In this document: in pieces, positions 7,574-16,635 of the stretch
Position numbering within the stretch: the stretch's first letter is position 1
Layout: every line of letters begins with the position of its first letter
Source of the DNA: Rhodothermales bacterium
Lineage (GTDB): Bacteria > Bacteroidota > Rhodothermia > Rhodothermales > VXPQ01
Length of the DNA stretch: 64,000 nt
Reading direction: 5' to 3'
NCBI GenBank assembly: GCA_951812345.1
Contig: OX638295.1
Coordinates: 1,498,759-1,562,758, forward strand
The notes under the pieces: generated by a model
The model's database searches: none
Seen by the model: only the letters and a program-made list of their open reading frames with translations
What the model was told of the DNA's origin: nothing
Program-made: the position numbers and the translations under genes

Positions 7574-7822
7574 AAGATATTCTGATTAAGTCCGCAAAGT
7601 TCAGAGGCTGAAAGGGGTGTGCTGGCAAGGTATGACGAAGCAATGTGGCCTGTCCTCCACATAATGAGGAATGACGCAGCCAGCGTACCCCTGGCAGCCT
7701 GCTTCACGTCCACACTGCCCCGAATCCGAAGCGTTTTCCGCTAATTTCAACGATGCAATTATGATATCCTTTATGCACGAACGTGCAGTGCTGAGCGAAG
7801 TGGTTTTGATCAAAGTATCCTG
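7574..7822 (-). repeat. Dispersed intergenic repeat, full copy B (reverse)
   Basis: This 249-bp copy runs opposite to copy A. It begins AAGATATTCTGATTAAG and ends TTTTGATCAAAGTATCCT. Shared blocks with the other copies include GCAAAGTTCAGAGGCTGA, the GCTGGCAAGG/TGACGCAGCCAGCG hairpin arms, and the block ending GAGCGAAGTGGTTTTGATC. It lies upstream of carA in the divergent gap. Confidence 0.9.
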
Positions 7823-7911
7823 ATACTTCAAAATGCCCGTGAAGGTGTTGAGACCGGGCGCAAGGATGCCTAACTTTAGAGGATGCATTTTTGATCGTTC
7901 CTAACCTCGCT

Positions 7912-9054
7912 ATGAAACAAGCGCCGATGAATGGCTCCCCGTGCAAGCTGGCCTTGGCGGACGGGATTGTCGTGAACGGATACGCCATTGGTCACCAGGG
8001 TGAAACGGGCGGCGAGCTCTGCTTCAATACGAGCATGACGGGGTATCAGGAAATCATGACGGATCCGTCCTATCATGGGCAGATCATGATGATGACCTAC
8101 CCGCACATCGGGAACTACGGGGCCATGGATATCGACATGGAGGCGGACGTGCCGATGGTGGCGGGGTTCGTAGTGCGCCGATTCGCCGAGCAATATTCCA
8201 ATCTGCAGGCGGACGAGTCGCTGGATCGTTTCATGAAGCGGCATCGACTGGTGGGAATCAGCGGCGTAGATACGCGCCGTCTCGTTCGGCATATCCGCGC
8301 GCAGGGGGTTATGAACGCCGTGGTTTCCTCCGTGGACCTTGACGACGAGCGGCTGATCGAGAAAGCGCGCAACTGGCCTTCCATGGATGGCCTTGAGCTG
8401 GCTTCACGGGTCACGCTGGATGCCGCTGCCGATTGGTGCGAGGGGGACGGTCCGCGTATCGCGGTATTCGACTATGGCGTCAAACGCAATATTCTTCGGT
8501 CGTTCGAGGCGCAGGGTTGCGCCGTTCGTCTCTTTCCCGCTTCCACGCCGCTTCAAGAAGTGCTTGGCTGGGAGCCGGACGGTCTCTTTTTTTCGAACGG
8601 CCCGGGGGACCCGCGCGCTATGCCCGATGCGATAGCCACGGTCCGGGAAGCATTCCGGACGGATATTCCGCTGTTCGGGATATGCCTCGGGCATCAGCTT
8701 ATGGCGCTTGCCTCCGGATGCGAGGTCTACAAGATGTTCGTTGGACACCGGGGGGCCAATCAGCCGGTGCAGAATCTCGATACCGGCCATGTGGAGGTTA
8801 CGACGCAAAATCACGGGTTTTCGGTCCAGGAAGATTCCATTCCGGAGAAGGAAGCCCATATTACGCACCGGAATTTGAACGACCGGACCGTAGAAGGACT
8901 GCGTTTCAGGAACCATGCGGCGTTTTCGGTGCAGTATCACCCTGAAGCGTCGCCGGGGCCGCACGACAGTCATTATTTGTTCGATCTGTTTTTGAAGGAA
9001 GTGCAAGAGCGCCGGGCTGTAACGGTGCGCACCACGGAGAAAGCGGCGGTATGA
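7912..9054 (+). CDS. carA: Carbamoyl-phosphate synthase small (glutaminase) subunit
   Basis: CarA hydrolyses glutamine and channels ammonia to CarB for arginine and pyrimidine synthesis. The 380-residue product has the N-terminal CPSase_sm domain (LALADG start, GYQEIMTDPSY, SGVDTRRLVRHIR). The class I amidotransferase domain contains the nucleophile elbow FGICLGHQL with Cys258 and the catalytic pair in VQYHPEASPGPHD. ATG 7912 is preferred; TTG 7891 and ATG 7927 are in frame. carB starts 44 bases downstream, so the two form an operon. Confidence 0.97.
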   Translation: MKQAPMNGSPCKLALADGIVVNGYAIGHQGETGGELCFNTSMTGYQEIMTDPSYHGQIMMMTYPHIGNYGAMDIDMEADVPMVAGFVVRRFAEQYSNLQADESLDRFMKRHRLVGISGVDTRRLVRHIRAQGVMNAVVSSVDLDDERLIEKARNWPSMDGLELASRVTLDAAADWCEGDGPRIAVFDYGVKRNILRSFEAQGCAVRLFPASTPLQEVLGWEPDGLFFSNGPGDPRAMPDAIATVREAFRTDIPLFGICLGHQLMALASGCEVYKMFVGHRGANQPVQNLDTGHVEVTTQNHGFSVQEDSIPEKEAHITHRNLNDRTVEGLRFRNHAAFSVQYHPEASPGPHDSHYLFDLFLKEVQERRAVTVRTTEKAAV

Positions 9055-9098
9055 ACAACAGCGCACACTGACAAGAAAAATCATTTCACCGGGGATCT

Positions 9099-11927
9099 AT
9101 GCCCAAACGAGAGGACATTCACCGGATTCTGCTGATCGGTAGCGGCCCCATCGTGATCGGTCAGGCATGCGAGTTCGATTATTCCGGTACGCAGGCTGCG
9201 CGAGCGCTCCGCAAGGAGGGATATGAGGTGGTGTTGGTCAATTCCAATCCGGCCACCATTATGACCGATCCGCTCACAGCGGACAAAATCTACCTGAAGG
9301 ATTTGATCCCGGCTTCGATCCGGGAGATTGTTGAGATAGAGAAGCCGGATGCGGTGTTGCCGACTATGGGAGGGCAGACCGCGCTGAATCTTGCCGGTAC
9401 GCTTCAGGACGAAGGGTTCTGGGAGGCGCATGGTATAGAAGTTATCGGGGTGGACATCGATGCGATACGCATCACGGAAGACCGGCAGGAGTTTCGCGAC
9501 CTGATGGAGCGCATAGGGATTGATCAGGCGCGCAGCCGCGTCGCGAAAAGCCTGCTGGAGGCGAAGGAGATCGCTCAGGAGATCGGAGAACTTCCCGTCG
9601 TGATCCGGCCGTCGTATACGCTGGGCGGATCCGGAGGCGGGATTGTATGGACGCACGAGGAATTCGATCGCAAGGTTATGCGGGGGCTGGAGATGTCTCC
9701 GGTTCACCAGGTACTGATTGAGGAATGTTTGTTCGGCTGGAAGGAATACGAGCTGGAGCTTCTTCGGGACGCCAACGACAACGTCATTATCGTGTGTCCC
9801 ATCGAGAATGTGGATCCGATGGGCGTGCATACCGGGGATTCCGTCACCGTGGCGCCGGCGCAGACGCTTACTGACAAGCAATATCAGTGGATGCGGGATG
9901 CGGCGATTCGCGCCATGCGCTCGATCGGCACCTTTGCAGGGGGGTGCAATATCCAGTTTGCATTCGACCCGGCCGGCCGGCGCATGATTGTCATAGAGAT
10001 CAATCCGCGCGTATCGCGCTCGTCCGCGCTGGCTTCGAAAGCCACGGGATACCCGATCGCGAAGGTGGCGGCAAGATTGGCGGCAGGGTATACGCTGGAT
10101 GAGTTGCCGAACGAGGTCACGGGCACGACAAGCGCTTGCTTCGAGCCGGCCATAGATTATGTGGTGACCAAGATTCCGCGCTTCAATTTCGACAAATTCG
10201 AGGGGGTGGACGAAGAACTCACTACCCAGATGAAGGCGGTGGGCGAAGTGATGGCCATCGGGCGGACGTTTTCCGAAAGCCTGCAAAAGGCCTGGCAGGG
10301 CCTGGAGATCGGCTACAATGGTCTTGGCGCCGACCGCGAGGATGCTTCTCCCTCGGAGGTGCGCGAGCGTCTGGCCAAACCCCTCTGGGATCGGACACTC
10401 CAGATTCGGAATGCCTTCAAACTGGGGGCGTCCGTAGATGAGATTGCGGATGTGTCGAAGGTCGATCCGTGGTTTCTGTACCAGATTCGGGACATTGTGC
10501 GGTTGGAGGAGGCGATCGCGGAGCGGACCTTGCAGGAGATGGACGCCGAGTTCATGAATCGGGTGAAGCAGTATGGCTTTTCCGACATTCAGATTGCATA
10601 CCTGCTGAATGGGGATGCGAACGATATGCAGGTTCGGGAGCACAGAAAAGCGCTCGGCGTGATCCCGTCGTTTCAGGTGGTGGATACCTGTGCAGGAGAA
10701 TTTCCCGCGGAGACGCCCTATTTCTATTCTTCGTACGAACAGGGCACGGAAAGCATGGTGTCCGACCGCAAGAAGGTTATCATTTTGGGGAGCGGGCCGA
10801 ACCGCATCGGTCAGGGCATCGAATTCGATTATTCCTGCGTGCATGGCGTAAACGCTGCGCGGGACAGCGGATACGAGGCCATTATGATCAATTGCAATCC
10901 GGAAACGGTCTCGACGGATTTCGACATTGCGGATAAGTTGTATTTCGAGCCGGTGTATTGGGAACGGGTGCTGGACATCATCGAGCACGAGCAGCCGGAG
11001 GGGGTCATCGTGCAGTTGGGTGGGCAGACCGCCCTGAAAATTGCGGAGAAGCTACACGAGCACGACATTCGGATTTTCGGTACGTCGTACGAAATGATGG
11101 ACCTGGCGGAGAGCCGGGGTAAGTTCTCGGAGGTTCTCAAGGAACTGGAGATACCGTTTCCGCCCTATGGCATGGCGGTGACCGTGCAGGAGGCTGTGGC
11201 TACCGCCGAGCGCATCGGGTATCCTATTCTGATTCGTCCGAGTTATGTACTGGGCGGACAGGGAATGCGCATTGCGATCAACAAGGAAGAGGTACAGCAC
11301 TACACGAAAAAAATCTGGACGCTGTTTCCGGACAATCATGTGCTGCTTGATCTGTTCCTGGAGAATGCCATCGAAATGGATGTAGATGCGGTGCGTGACG
11401 GGGATGAGACGTGGATTGCGGGGATCATGCAGCATATCGAGCCGGCAGGGGTGCATAGTGGAGATTCGACGGCGGTGCTCCCCCCGTTTTCTCTGTCGGA
11501 GGAGATTTTGCAGACCGTACGCGCGTATGTGCGCGACATTGCCGACCGGCTGGATATTATCGGGGTGATGAATGTGCAGTTTGCTATCAAGGACGGGATC
11601 GTTTATTGCATTGAGGCGAATCCGAGAGCATCGCGGACCGTGCCGTTTGTGGCAAAAGCGACGGGAATCCCTGTGTCGGATATCGCCACAAAGGTAATGC
11701 TGGGCCAGAAGCTTGCCGCTTTCCGAAAGGCGGGGCAACTCACTTCGAACCTCGAAGGGTTTGCGATCAAGGAACCCGTATTTTCGTGGGATAAATTTCC
11801 CGAGGTGCCGAAGGAACTGGGTCCTGAGATGAAATCTACGGGCGAAGCGATTGCGTTCGTGGACGCGCTGAGCGACGAGCACTTCCAGCGCCCGTACGAA
11901 ATGCGGAATCTGTATTTGAGTCGATAG
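9099..11927 (+). CDS. carB: Carbamoyl-phosphate synthase large subunit lacking the MGS-like domain
   Basis: CarB makes carbamoyl phosphate from bicarbonate, ammonia and two ATP. Both ATP-grasp halves are present: the first begins with [20 protein letters not shown], the second with [19 protein letters not shown] at about residue 560. The protein ends at residue 942 shortly after [15 protein letters not shown]. The usual enzyme has about 1,070 residues, so the C-terminal methylglyoxal-synthase-like domain, which binds UMP, IMP and ornithine in E. coli CarB, is missing. The next gene starts 8 bases after the stop and no separate MGS-like gene follows. Short CarB forms occur in some Bacteroidota-related lineages, as far as I recall. 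Confidence 0.97.
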   Translation: MPKREDIHRILLIGSGPIVIGQACEFDYSGTQAARALRKEGYEVVLVNSNPATIMTDPLTADKIYLKDLIPASIREIVEIEKPDAVLPTMGGQTALNLAGTLQDEGFWEAHGIEVIGVDIDAIRITEDRQEFRDLMERIGIDQARSRVAKSLLEAKEIAQEIGELPVVIRPSYTLGGSGGGIVWTHEEFDRKVMRGLEMSPVHQVLIEECLFGWKEYELELLRDANDNVIIVCPIENVDPMGVHTGDSVTVAPAQTLTDKQYQWMRDAAIRAMRSIGTFAGGCNIQFAFDPAGRRMIVIEINPRVSRSSALASKATGYPIAKVAARLAAGYTLDELPNEVTGTTSACFEPAIDYVVTKIPRFNFDKFEGVDEELTTQMKAVGEVMAIGRTFSESLQKAWQGLEIGYNGLGADREDASPSEVRERLAKPLWDRTLQIRNAFKLGASVDEIADVSKVDPWFLYQIRDIVRLEEAIAERTLQEMDAEFMNRVKQYGFSDIQIAYLLNGDANDMQVREHRKALGVIPSFQVVDTCAGEFPAETPYFYSSYEQGTESMVSDRKKVIILGSGPNRIGQGIEFDYSCVHGVNAARDSGYEAIMINCNPETVSTDFDIADKLYFEPVYWERVLDIIEHEQPEGVIVQLGGQTALKIAEKLHEHDIRIFGTSYEMMDLAESRGKFSEVLKELEIPFPPYGMAVTVQEAVATAERIGYPILIRPSYVLGGQGMRIAINKEEVQHYTKKIWTLFPDNHVLLDLFLENAIEMDVDAVRDGDETWIAGIMQHIEPAGVHSGDSTAVLPPFSLSEEILQTVRAYVRDIADRLDIIGVMNVQFAIKDGIVYCIEANPRASRTVPFVAKATGIPVSDIATKVMLGQKLAAFRKAGQLTSNLEGFAIKEPVFSWDKFPEVPKELGPEMKSTGEAIAFVDALSDEHFQRPYEMRNLYLSR

Positions 11928-11935
11928 GGGGTTGC

Positions 11936-12610
11936 GTGGTTGCGCGTGAAGGATACGTGATCACAGGTATCGCCCTCGCGGTTGGCGCGGGGCTTTCCGC
12001 CGGTATCGTCCTGTTTGTATCCGTATCGTGGGGTATACTGTGCCTGGTTGCTGCGGCGTGCGTCGTCGCAGGGGTTCTGCTTTTCTTTCGCGACCCTGCC
12101 CGCACGCCCCCGCCTGCTTCCGATCGACTGGTGCTGGCGCCGGCGGACGGCAGGGTGGTGGTCGTGGAGCATGCGGTTTCCGAGCCACTGTACCTGGGGG
12201 GCATGGCGCAAAAAGTGTCTATTTTCCTTTCCCTGTTCGATGTCCATGTAAACCGCATTCCGGTGGATGGGGTGGTCGAGCACGTGAAATATATCCCCGG
12301 CGAATATCTGGTTGCGTGGAACCCCAAAGCGAGCGAAAAAAACGAGCGTTCGGAGATCGGAGTGCGGCACCCGTCCGGGGCGCGAGTGCTTTTCAGGCAG
12401 ATTGCCGGTTCCGTGGCGCGCCGCATCGTGTATCATGTGGCGCGCGAAGACCAGGTCGAAGCAGGACAACGTTTCGGGATCATAAAGTTCGGATCGCGGA
12501 TGGATGTGTTCGTGCCCCAGGATGTGGCGCTGAAGGTATCCGTTGGGGATCGCGTGCGTGCGGGAGAAACGATTCTGGGACGATTCCCCACTCCGGGGCG
12601 TGAGCCATGA
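11936..12610 (+). CDS. psd: Phosphatidylserine decarboxylase, short form
   Basis: This enzyme converts phosphatidylserine to phosphatidylethanolamine. The 224-residue product has two N-terminal hydrophobic stretches, then LAPADGRVV, SIFLSLFDVHVNRIP and the C-terminal self-cleavage region IKFGSRMDVFVP, where the Ser of Gly-Ser would become the pyruvoyl group. The length and the GSR motif match the compact Psd type. It starts with GTG. The stop overlaps the start of pssA (ATGA), so the two steps of phosphatidylethanolamine synthesis are translationally coupled. Confidence 0.93.
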   Translation: MVAREGYVITGIALAVGAGLSAGIVLFVSVSWGILCLVAAACVVAGVLLFFRDPARTPPPASDRLVLAPADGRVVVVEHAVSEPLYLGGMAQKVSIFLSLFDVHVNRIPVDGVVEHVKYIPGEYLVAWNPKASEKNERSEIGVRHPSGARVLFRQIAGSVARRIVYHVAREDQVEAGQRFGIIKFGSRMDVFVPQDVALKVSVGDRVRAGETILGRFPTPGREP

Positions 12611-13377
12611 CGAACGGCGATTCCGACGAAAGGCGGAGGGCAGGGTCCCGTACCGCCGTACCCTCGTTTTTTACCCTGATGAATCTTCTCTCGGGGTACC
12701 TTGCCGTGGTGCAAACGATCGAGGGGCGCTTTGACTATGCCTGCTGGCTTATCGTGCTGGCGGGACTATTCGATGTGCTTGACGGTATGATGGCGCGCCT
12801 TACGGACAGTACGAGCCTTTTCGGCGTCGAACTGGATTCTCTCTCCGATATTGTGTCGTTCGGGGTGGCCCCATCCGTGCTGATCTATGTATTCGGGTTG
12901 CAGGAATATGGAGCGGTTGGTCTGATTGTTTCGGCCCTCCCGACGATATGCGGGGCCGTACGTCTTGCCCGGTTCAATGTGCGGTTCGATGGCGTGAAGC
13001 GGGATTATTTCATGGGATTGCCCACACCCGCGATGGCTGCGGTTATTGTGGCATTCATTCTGAATTTTGACGAGGCAGGTTGGTTTCACCGGTTCAGTCC
13101 GGGGGGATTGTCGATTTTCATTCCTTTGTCGATCGGTTTGTCGATCCTGATGATTTCCACGGTGAAGTTCGATGCGCTGCCAAGACCGACCCGCGCGTAC
13201 ATTCTCGGTCATCCGCGCAAGACCGCATTGTACGGAACAGGATTCCTGCTGATTATTTTCCTGCAACAGATCGGGTTGCTTGTGGTGCTGACCGGCTATT
13301 TGCTGATCAATGTTTTTCGGGCCGTGTATTCGCTTTTCCATGGAATCCCTGCGGAGAAGGACCCGGGAAGCACGTAA
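12607..13377 (+). CDS. pssA: CDP-diacylglycerol--serine O-phosphatidyltransferase
   Basis: PssA makes phosphatidylserine from CDP-diacylglycerol and serine in the membrane. The CDP-alcohol phosphotransferase motif is complete: FDVLDGMMARLTD followed by ELDSLSDIVSFG, which carries the D-G-x2-A-R-x8-G-x3-D-x3-D signature. The 256-residue product has about seven hydrophobic segments. It overlaps psd by four bases. In metabolic order it acts before Psd, although it is encoded after it. Confidence 0.95.
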   Translation: MTNGDSDERRRAGSRTAVPSFFTLMNLLSGYLAVVQTIEGRFDYACWLIVLAGLFDVLDGMMARLTDSTSLFGVELDSLSDIVSFGVAPSVLIYVFGLQEYGAVGLIVSALPTICGAVRLARFNVRFDGVKRDYFMGLPTPAMAAVIVAFILNFDEAGWFHRFSPGGLSIFIPLSIGLSILMISTVKFDALPRPTRAYILGHPRKTALYGTGFLLIIFLQQIGLLVVLTGYLLINVFRAVYSLFHGIPAEKDPGST

Positions 13378-13445
13378 CAGAAGCGTATGGCGTATCTTGC
13401 TGTACACCCAAGTGTTGTATCGTCCCTGTATCGTTTTGCGATTCC

Positions 13446-13694
13446 ATGTATAAAGCCAGCGTCCGCGTCACTTTGCGATCCTCTATTCTCGATCCTCAGG
13501 GGAAAACGACCCACCATGCCCTTGAAAACCTTGGTTTCGAACGGGTTGAACGGGTCCGGATCGGGAAATTCGTGGAGATGTGGATCGACGAACGTACGCA
13601 GGAAGACGCCGAGCGCATGGCAAGGGCGGCCTGCGAACAACTCCTTGCCAATCCGGTGATGGAGGATTTCGAAATTTCCGTCGAGGAAGGATAG
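13446..13694 (+). CDS. purS: Phosphoribosylformylglycinamidine synthase subunit PurS
   Basis: PurS is the small structural subunit of the three-part FGAM synthase (PurS/PurQ/PurL) in purine synthesis. The 82-residue product starts MYKASVRVTLRSSILDPQG and carries VERVRIGKFVEM and a C-terminal EDFEISVEEG, all typical of the family. It follows pssA by 68 bases. purQ and purL are not in the window, so it is detached from its usual partners. Confidence 0.93.
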   Translation: MYKASVRVTLRSSILDPQGKTTHHALENLGFERVERVRIGKFVEMWIDERTQEDAERMARAACEQLLANPVMEDFEISVEEG

Positions 13695-13741
13695 GCGTGG
13701 GGACCGCCTCGTTGAAGCCGGGGCGGTATACGCGGATATGT

Positions 13742-14338
13742 TCAGTCCTGCTTGTGCTGATGGTCGTGGCGGCCCTGGTGGAACACGACATGCAGCAACG
13801 ATCCGCCAACGAATGCCTGGTAAAGCTCTACGCCGCCGCCATGCCCGAAGAATTGGGTTCCTGCTGCGTATCCCGCCACTGTAGCGACAAGGATTACTGC
13901 GATGCCGAGTGAAGCCCGCCCGAAGCCGTGCCGGGGCCGCAATAGCCACCATATGGCAAGGCCCACCAGCACCCGGTGAAGAATGACAGCGGGCATGATA
14001 CCGGTTCCCTGGGGCACCAGTGCGGCCCCCTCCAGAAACGCGTGCAGCACCAGACCGGATAGGCCGACCAGCAACGCTACATTGTCGGTGTGTGACGCCA
14101 GCCAGGTCGAGAGACGCTCAACGAGGGTGGGCAGGCCGATGCCCAAGGCAAGTACCACAAGCACGAGTATGCCATGATCGGCCCAGGCGTGCGGAACTAC
14201 CTGCCAGATAACGAGCGCCGGGACGGCGATGTACATAAAGCCGTCGAAAAGGCGTGTAGCGCCAGGTCGATTATGCAGCCACCCGTATAGCAATGCGCCC
14301 GCAATCGGGGCTGCGAGCGATCCGGCGAGCTGGAACAT
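13742..14338 (-). CDS. ZIP-like metal permease
   Basis: This 198-residue membrane protein has about six hydrophobic segments. The segment GLVLHAFLEGAAL carries the His-x3-Glu-Gly motif of ZIP transporter metal-binding helices, and a further PAVILHRVLVGLAIW segment fits the neighbouring helix. The C-terminus is histidine-rich (FHQGRHDHQHKQD). It is somewhat shorter than typical ZIP proteins. It lies just downstream of a histidine-rich protein gene on the same strand and opposite a CDF exporter gene, which supports a zinc or similar metal role. Confidence 0.75.
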   Translation of the reverse strand: MFQLAGSLAAPIAGALLYGWLHNRPGATRLFDGFMYIAVPALVIWQVVPHAWADHGILVLVVLALGIGLPTLVERLSTWLASHTDNVALLVGLSGLVLHAFLEGAALVPQGTGIMPAVILHRVLVGLAIWWLLRPRHGFGRASLGIAVILVATVAGYAAGTQFFGHGGGVELYQAFVGGSLLHVVFHQGRHDHQHKQD

Positions 14339-14349
14339 AGCGACAGCCT

Positions 14350-14694
14350 TTATTCATGCTGGTGAAATATCGCGCCGCTCGCAGGACCCTGGTCCTGTAC
14401 GGTCCGATTCCGGTGTAGTAACGTGAAGGTATGCGTCATCCGTTGAGGCGGCAGCGCCTCTTGACGGAGACATCGCTTCGCCCACTCGCCTTCGGGCGCT
14501 TCCCCGTGGTCATCGCAGTGATCGCCGTGGGGATGGTGGAGGCGGCCATCGACAATATAATCTATGTGGTCTCCATGCTGCACCGCTTTATGACCGCAGT
14601 CCGGACCGTGCTTGTGGTCGCCCATATCTACGTGGGTGTGGCTGCACGCAGGCCCGTGCTCGTGGTCTCCGTGGGAATGATGATCTTCAGACAT
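14350..14694 (-). CDS. Small histidine-rich metal-binding protein
   Basis: This 114-residue protein contains 21 histidines, mostly in the first 65 residues. Two HGPxCxH motifs are visible (HGPACSH and HGPDCGH), followed by HGDHIDYIVDGRLHHPHG, a signature I recognise from small predicted zinc-binding proteins. The ATG at 14694 (MSEDHHSHGDH) was chosen because the upstream extension has no such character. It is 11 bases from the ZIP-like gene and likely co-transcribed with it, so it may act as a metal buffer or chaperone. No signal peptide is visible. Confidence 0.75.
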   Translation of the reverse strand: MSEDHHSHGDHEHGPACSHTHVDMGDHKHGPDCGHKAVQHGDHIDYIVDGRLHHPHGDHCDDHGEAPEGEWAKRCLRQEALPPQRMTHTFTLLHRNRTVQDQGPASGAIFHQHE

Positions 14695-15006
14695 CCTTGT
14701 TGTTGTTTTCCGTATGCAGGCCGGATGTTTTTCCTTTCTGCTGCGGGTGGACAGATAGTTTTGGGGTGGTATTTGTACGGTCGTTTGCTGTCGGATGTTA
14801 CACTCGCCATAGCCTTGGGAGTATACAGAAGCGCCTTTCTCCAATCAAGGCTTTTCAGATCGTTGCGTAGGGATTTTTATCGAAGGCGACATCCCTCGGA
14901 ACCGGTTTCTGAAAAGGATGCTGGTCGAAGTGATTTTCGATCAGAGTATCCTATATTGTTTCCGCAAATATTTTTGTGTCCAGATATATTCTCTCCGGTG
15001 TTGCAT
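14695..15006. other. Divergent promoter region of the metal locus
   Basis: The gap separates the leftward histidine-rich gene from the rightward CDF gene. It contains a 37-bp fragment of the dispersed repeat at 14919-14955 and an AT-rich stretch just before the CDF start (about 14950-15005). I see no clear Zur- or Fur-type palindrome. Confidence 0.5.
14919..14955 (-). repeat. End fragment of the dispersed repeat (copy G)
   Basis: The block GTCGAAGTGATTTTCGATCAGAGTATCCT matches the end block GATCGAAGTGGTTTTGATCAGAGTATCC of other copies. The rest of the element is missing. It sits upstream of the CDF gene. Confidence 0.7.
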
Positions 15007-16065
15007 ATGTTGCTGTCCGTTACATCCGGCCATGACCATAGCCACGACGACCACAGTCATAGCCACGACCACAGTCACAGCCACGGCCTGGGCGGGCATG
15101 AACACGATCTGCGCGGGGCGAGCAAGCGCAGCCTGAAGAGTGCGCTTATACTGATTACCGGCTATATGTTCGTAGAGGTCGTCGGGGGTGTTTTATCAGG
15201 CAGTCTGGCGCTTCTCGCGGATGCCGGTCACATGTTGACCGACGCGGCGTCTATAGGTCTGGCGCTGATCGCCCTGCACTTTTCGAATCGGGCTGCATCG
15301 GCGGAGAGAACCTTCGGGTATCGCCGTCTTGAAATCCTGGCGGCTCTGATAAACGCACTCACGCTCTGGCTGATTGCGGGGGGTGTAGTTCTCGAAGCCA
15401 TGCATCGGTTCAGGGAATTGCCGGATGTGGAAGGCGGACTTATGCTGAGCGTCGGTTCCATCGGCCTCCTCGTCAATATCGCAGCGGCCTGGATTCTCCA
15501 CAAGTCGGCCGAGCACAGCGTCAATGTCGAAGGCGCTTTTCAGCACGTCATAGCCGACTTGTTGGGATCGGTCGGCGTGGTCGTATCGGGTGTGCTCGTT
15601 TGGGCTTTCGGCTGGACCCTGGCGGATCCCATCCTGAGCGTGATCATCGCTGTGCTCATCCTGTCCAGCACCTGGCGCCTGCTCGGTAAAGTGATTCATT
15701 TGCTGTTGCAAGGAACCCCCGAACACATTGATGTCTATCGTCTTTGCAGCGAGATAGAAGATGTGGAAGGCGTTATCCTGGTCCACGATATCCATGTCTG
15801 GAGCCTGGCTCAGGACTACGATGTGTTTACCGCGCATATCCTGATCGATCCCGAGGTCAAGGATGCAGACCGTACTTCCTTATTGCGTCGTCTGCAGAGG
15901 ATCGTCTCTCATGACTTTGGCATTCATCACGTCACCATTCAGCTGGAAGATTCGGCGGACAGCTGTACCGAACACCATCACGTGGACCACCTGCACGCAC
16001 ACAGCAGGCCACAGAAAAATCTTACCTGGATGCAGAAGTTGAAGAAACGTATACGGCGACAGTGA
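15007..16065 (+). CDS. Cation diffusion facilitator (zinc/cobalt/cadmium exporter)
   Basis: This 352-residue protein belongs to the CzcD/ZitB type of CDF proton-metal antiporters. The cytoplasmic N-terminus is a His/Asp-rich stretch (residues about 8-33). The first transport helix pair carries SGSLALLADAGHMLTDAAS, including the His/Asp metal site, and the fifth-helix site is HVIADLLGSVGVV. A cytoplasmic C-terminal domain with VHDIHVWSL follows. The open frame extends upstream to 14431 but overlaps the opposite gene, so ATG 15007 is the likely start. It is divergent from the ZIP-like and histidine-rich genes. Confidence 0.95.
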   Translation: MLLSVTSGHDHSHDDHSHSHDHSHSHGLGGHEHDLRGASKRSLKSALILITGYMFVEVVGGVLSGSLALLADAGHMLTDAASIGLALIALHFSNRAASAERTFGYRRLEILAALINALTLWLIAGGVVLEAMHRFRELPDVEGGLMLSVGSIGLLVNIAAAWILHKSAEHSVNVEGAFQHVIADLLGSVGVVVSGVLVWAFGWTLADPILSVIIAVLILSSTWRLLGKVIHLLLQGTPEHIDVYRLCSEIEDVEGVILVHDIHVWSLAQDYDVFTAHILIDPEVKDADRTSLLRRLQRIVSHDFGIHHVTIQLEDSADSCTEHHHVDHLHAHSRPQKNLTWMQKLKKRIRRQ

Positions 16066-16076
16066 GAGGTACTGAT

Positions 16077-16535
16077 TTATGCTCCGATATCCCGCTGGCG
16101 TTTGTATTCTTTCATGGCGGTGACAGCCGCTTCATCGACGAGATTATTGAGCTCGTTGTCGGCGTGTCCTTTTACCTTGATCCATGTTATGCGATGGCGG
16201 GTGCTTTCCTGGAGCAACGCTTCCCACAAATCCTGGTTTTCCACAGGTTTTTTGCCCGATGTTTTCCAGCCGTTGCGTTGCCAGGCGTCGAGCCAGCGCT
16301 TGTTGAATGCATTCGCAAGATAGGTGCTGTCGGTGTGCAGTTGCACCTGACACGGCTTCTTCAGATGGCGGAGCGCCTCCAGGGCTGCCGTGAGTTCCAT
16401 CCGGTTGTTTGTCGTATATAATTCGCCGCCTGTCAGTTGTTTACGGTGGGATTTGTACATAAGCAGGGCCGCCCAGCCGCCGGGGCCGGGGTTGCCGCTA
16501 CAGGCGCCGTCTGTATAGATGGTTATGTTTTGCAC
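16077..16535 (-). CDS. rnhA: Ribonuclease HI
   Basis: RNase HI cleaves the RNA strand of RNA-DNA hybrids. The 152-residue product starts at GTG 16535 and runs ITIYTDGACSGNPGPGGWA, with the first catalytic Asp, then TTNNRMELTAALEAL (Glu), LHTDSTYLANAFNKRW (Asp), and VKGHADNELNNLVDEAA (His and last Asp). All four carboxylates and the histidine are present. A longer open frame to 16631 exists, but it adds an atypical N-terminus. The gene is convergent with the CDF gene and divergent from obgE. Confidence 0.94.
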   Translation of the reverse strand: MQNITIYTDGACSGNPGPGGWAALLMYKSHRKQLTGGELYTTNNRMELTAALEALRHLKKPCQVQLHTDSTYLANAFNKRWLDAWQRNGWKTSGKKPVENQDLWEALLQESTRHRITWIKVKGHADNELNNLVDEAAVTAMKEYKRQRDIGA

Positions 16536-16635
16536 GATCAGGTGTCTTGAAGAGGCGGCATCGACAGAACCGCAGCCGCATTGATCCGGTACGAAAGCGT
16601 CGGCAGGCGAAGTATACGTATACGTACGCACAAGT

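Noticed and set aside
9081-10988. Long minus-strand open frame (635 codons) opposite carB
   Set aside because: It is a shadow of the well-supported carB gene, rich in His, Arg and Ile with no recognisable domain.
13702-13730. Terminator between purS and the ZIP-like gene
   Set aside because: ACCGCC and GGCGGT could pair, but there is no T run on either side and the loop is long.
14431-15006. N-terminal extension of the CDF exporter
   Set aside because: The frame is open upstream, but it overlaps the oppositely oriented histidine-rich gene and contains a repeat fragment; ATG 15007 begins the His-rich N-terminus typical of the family.
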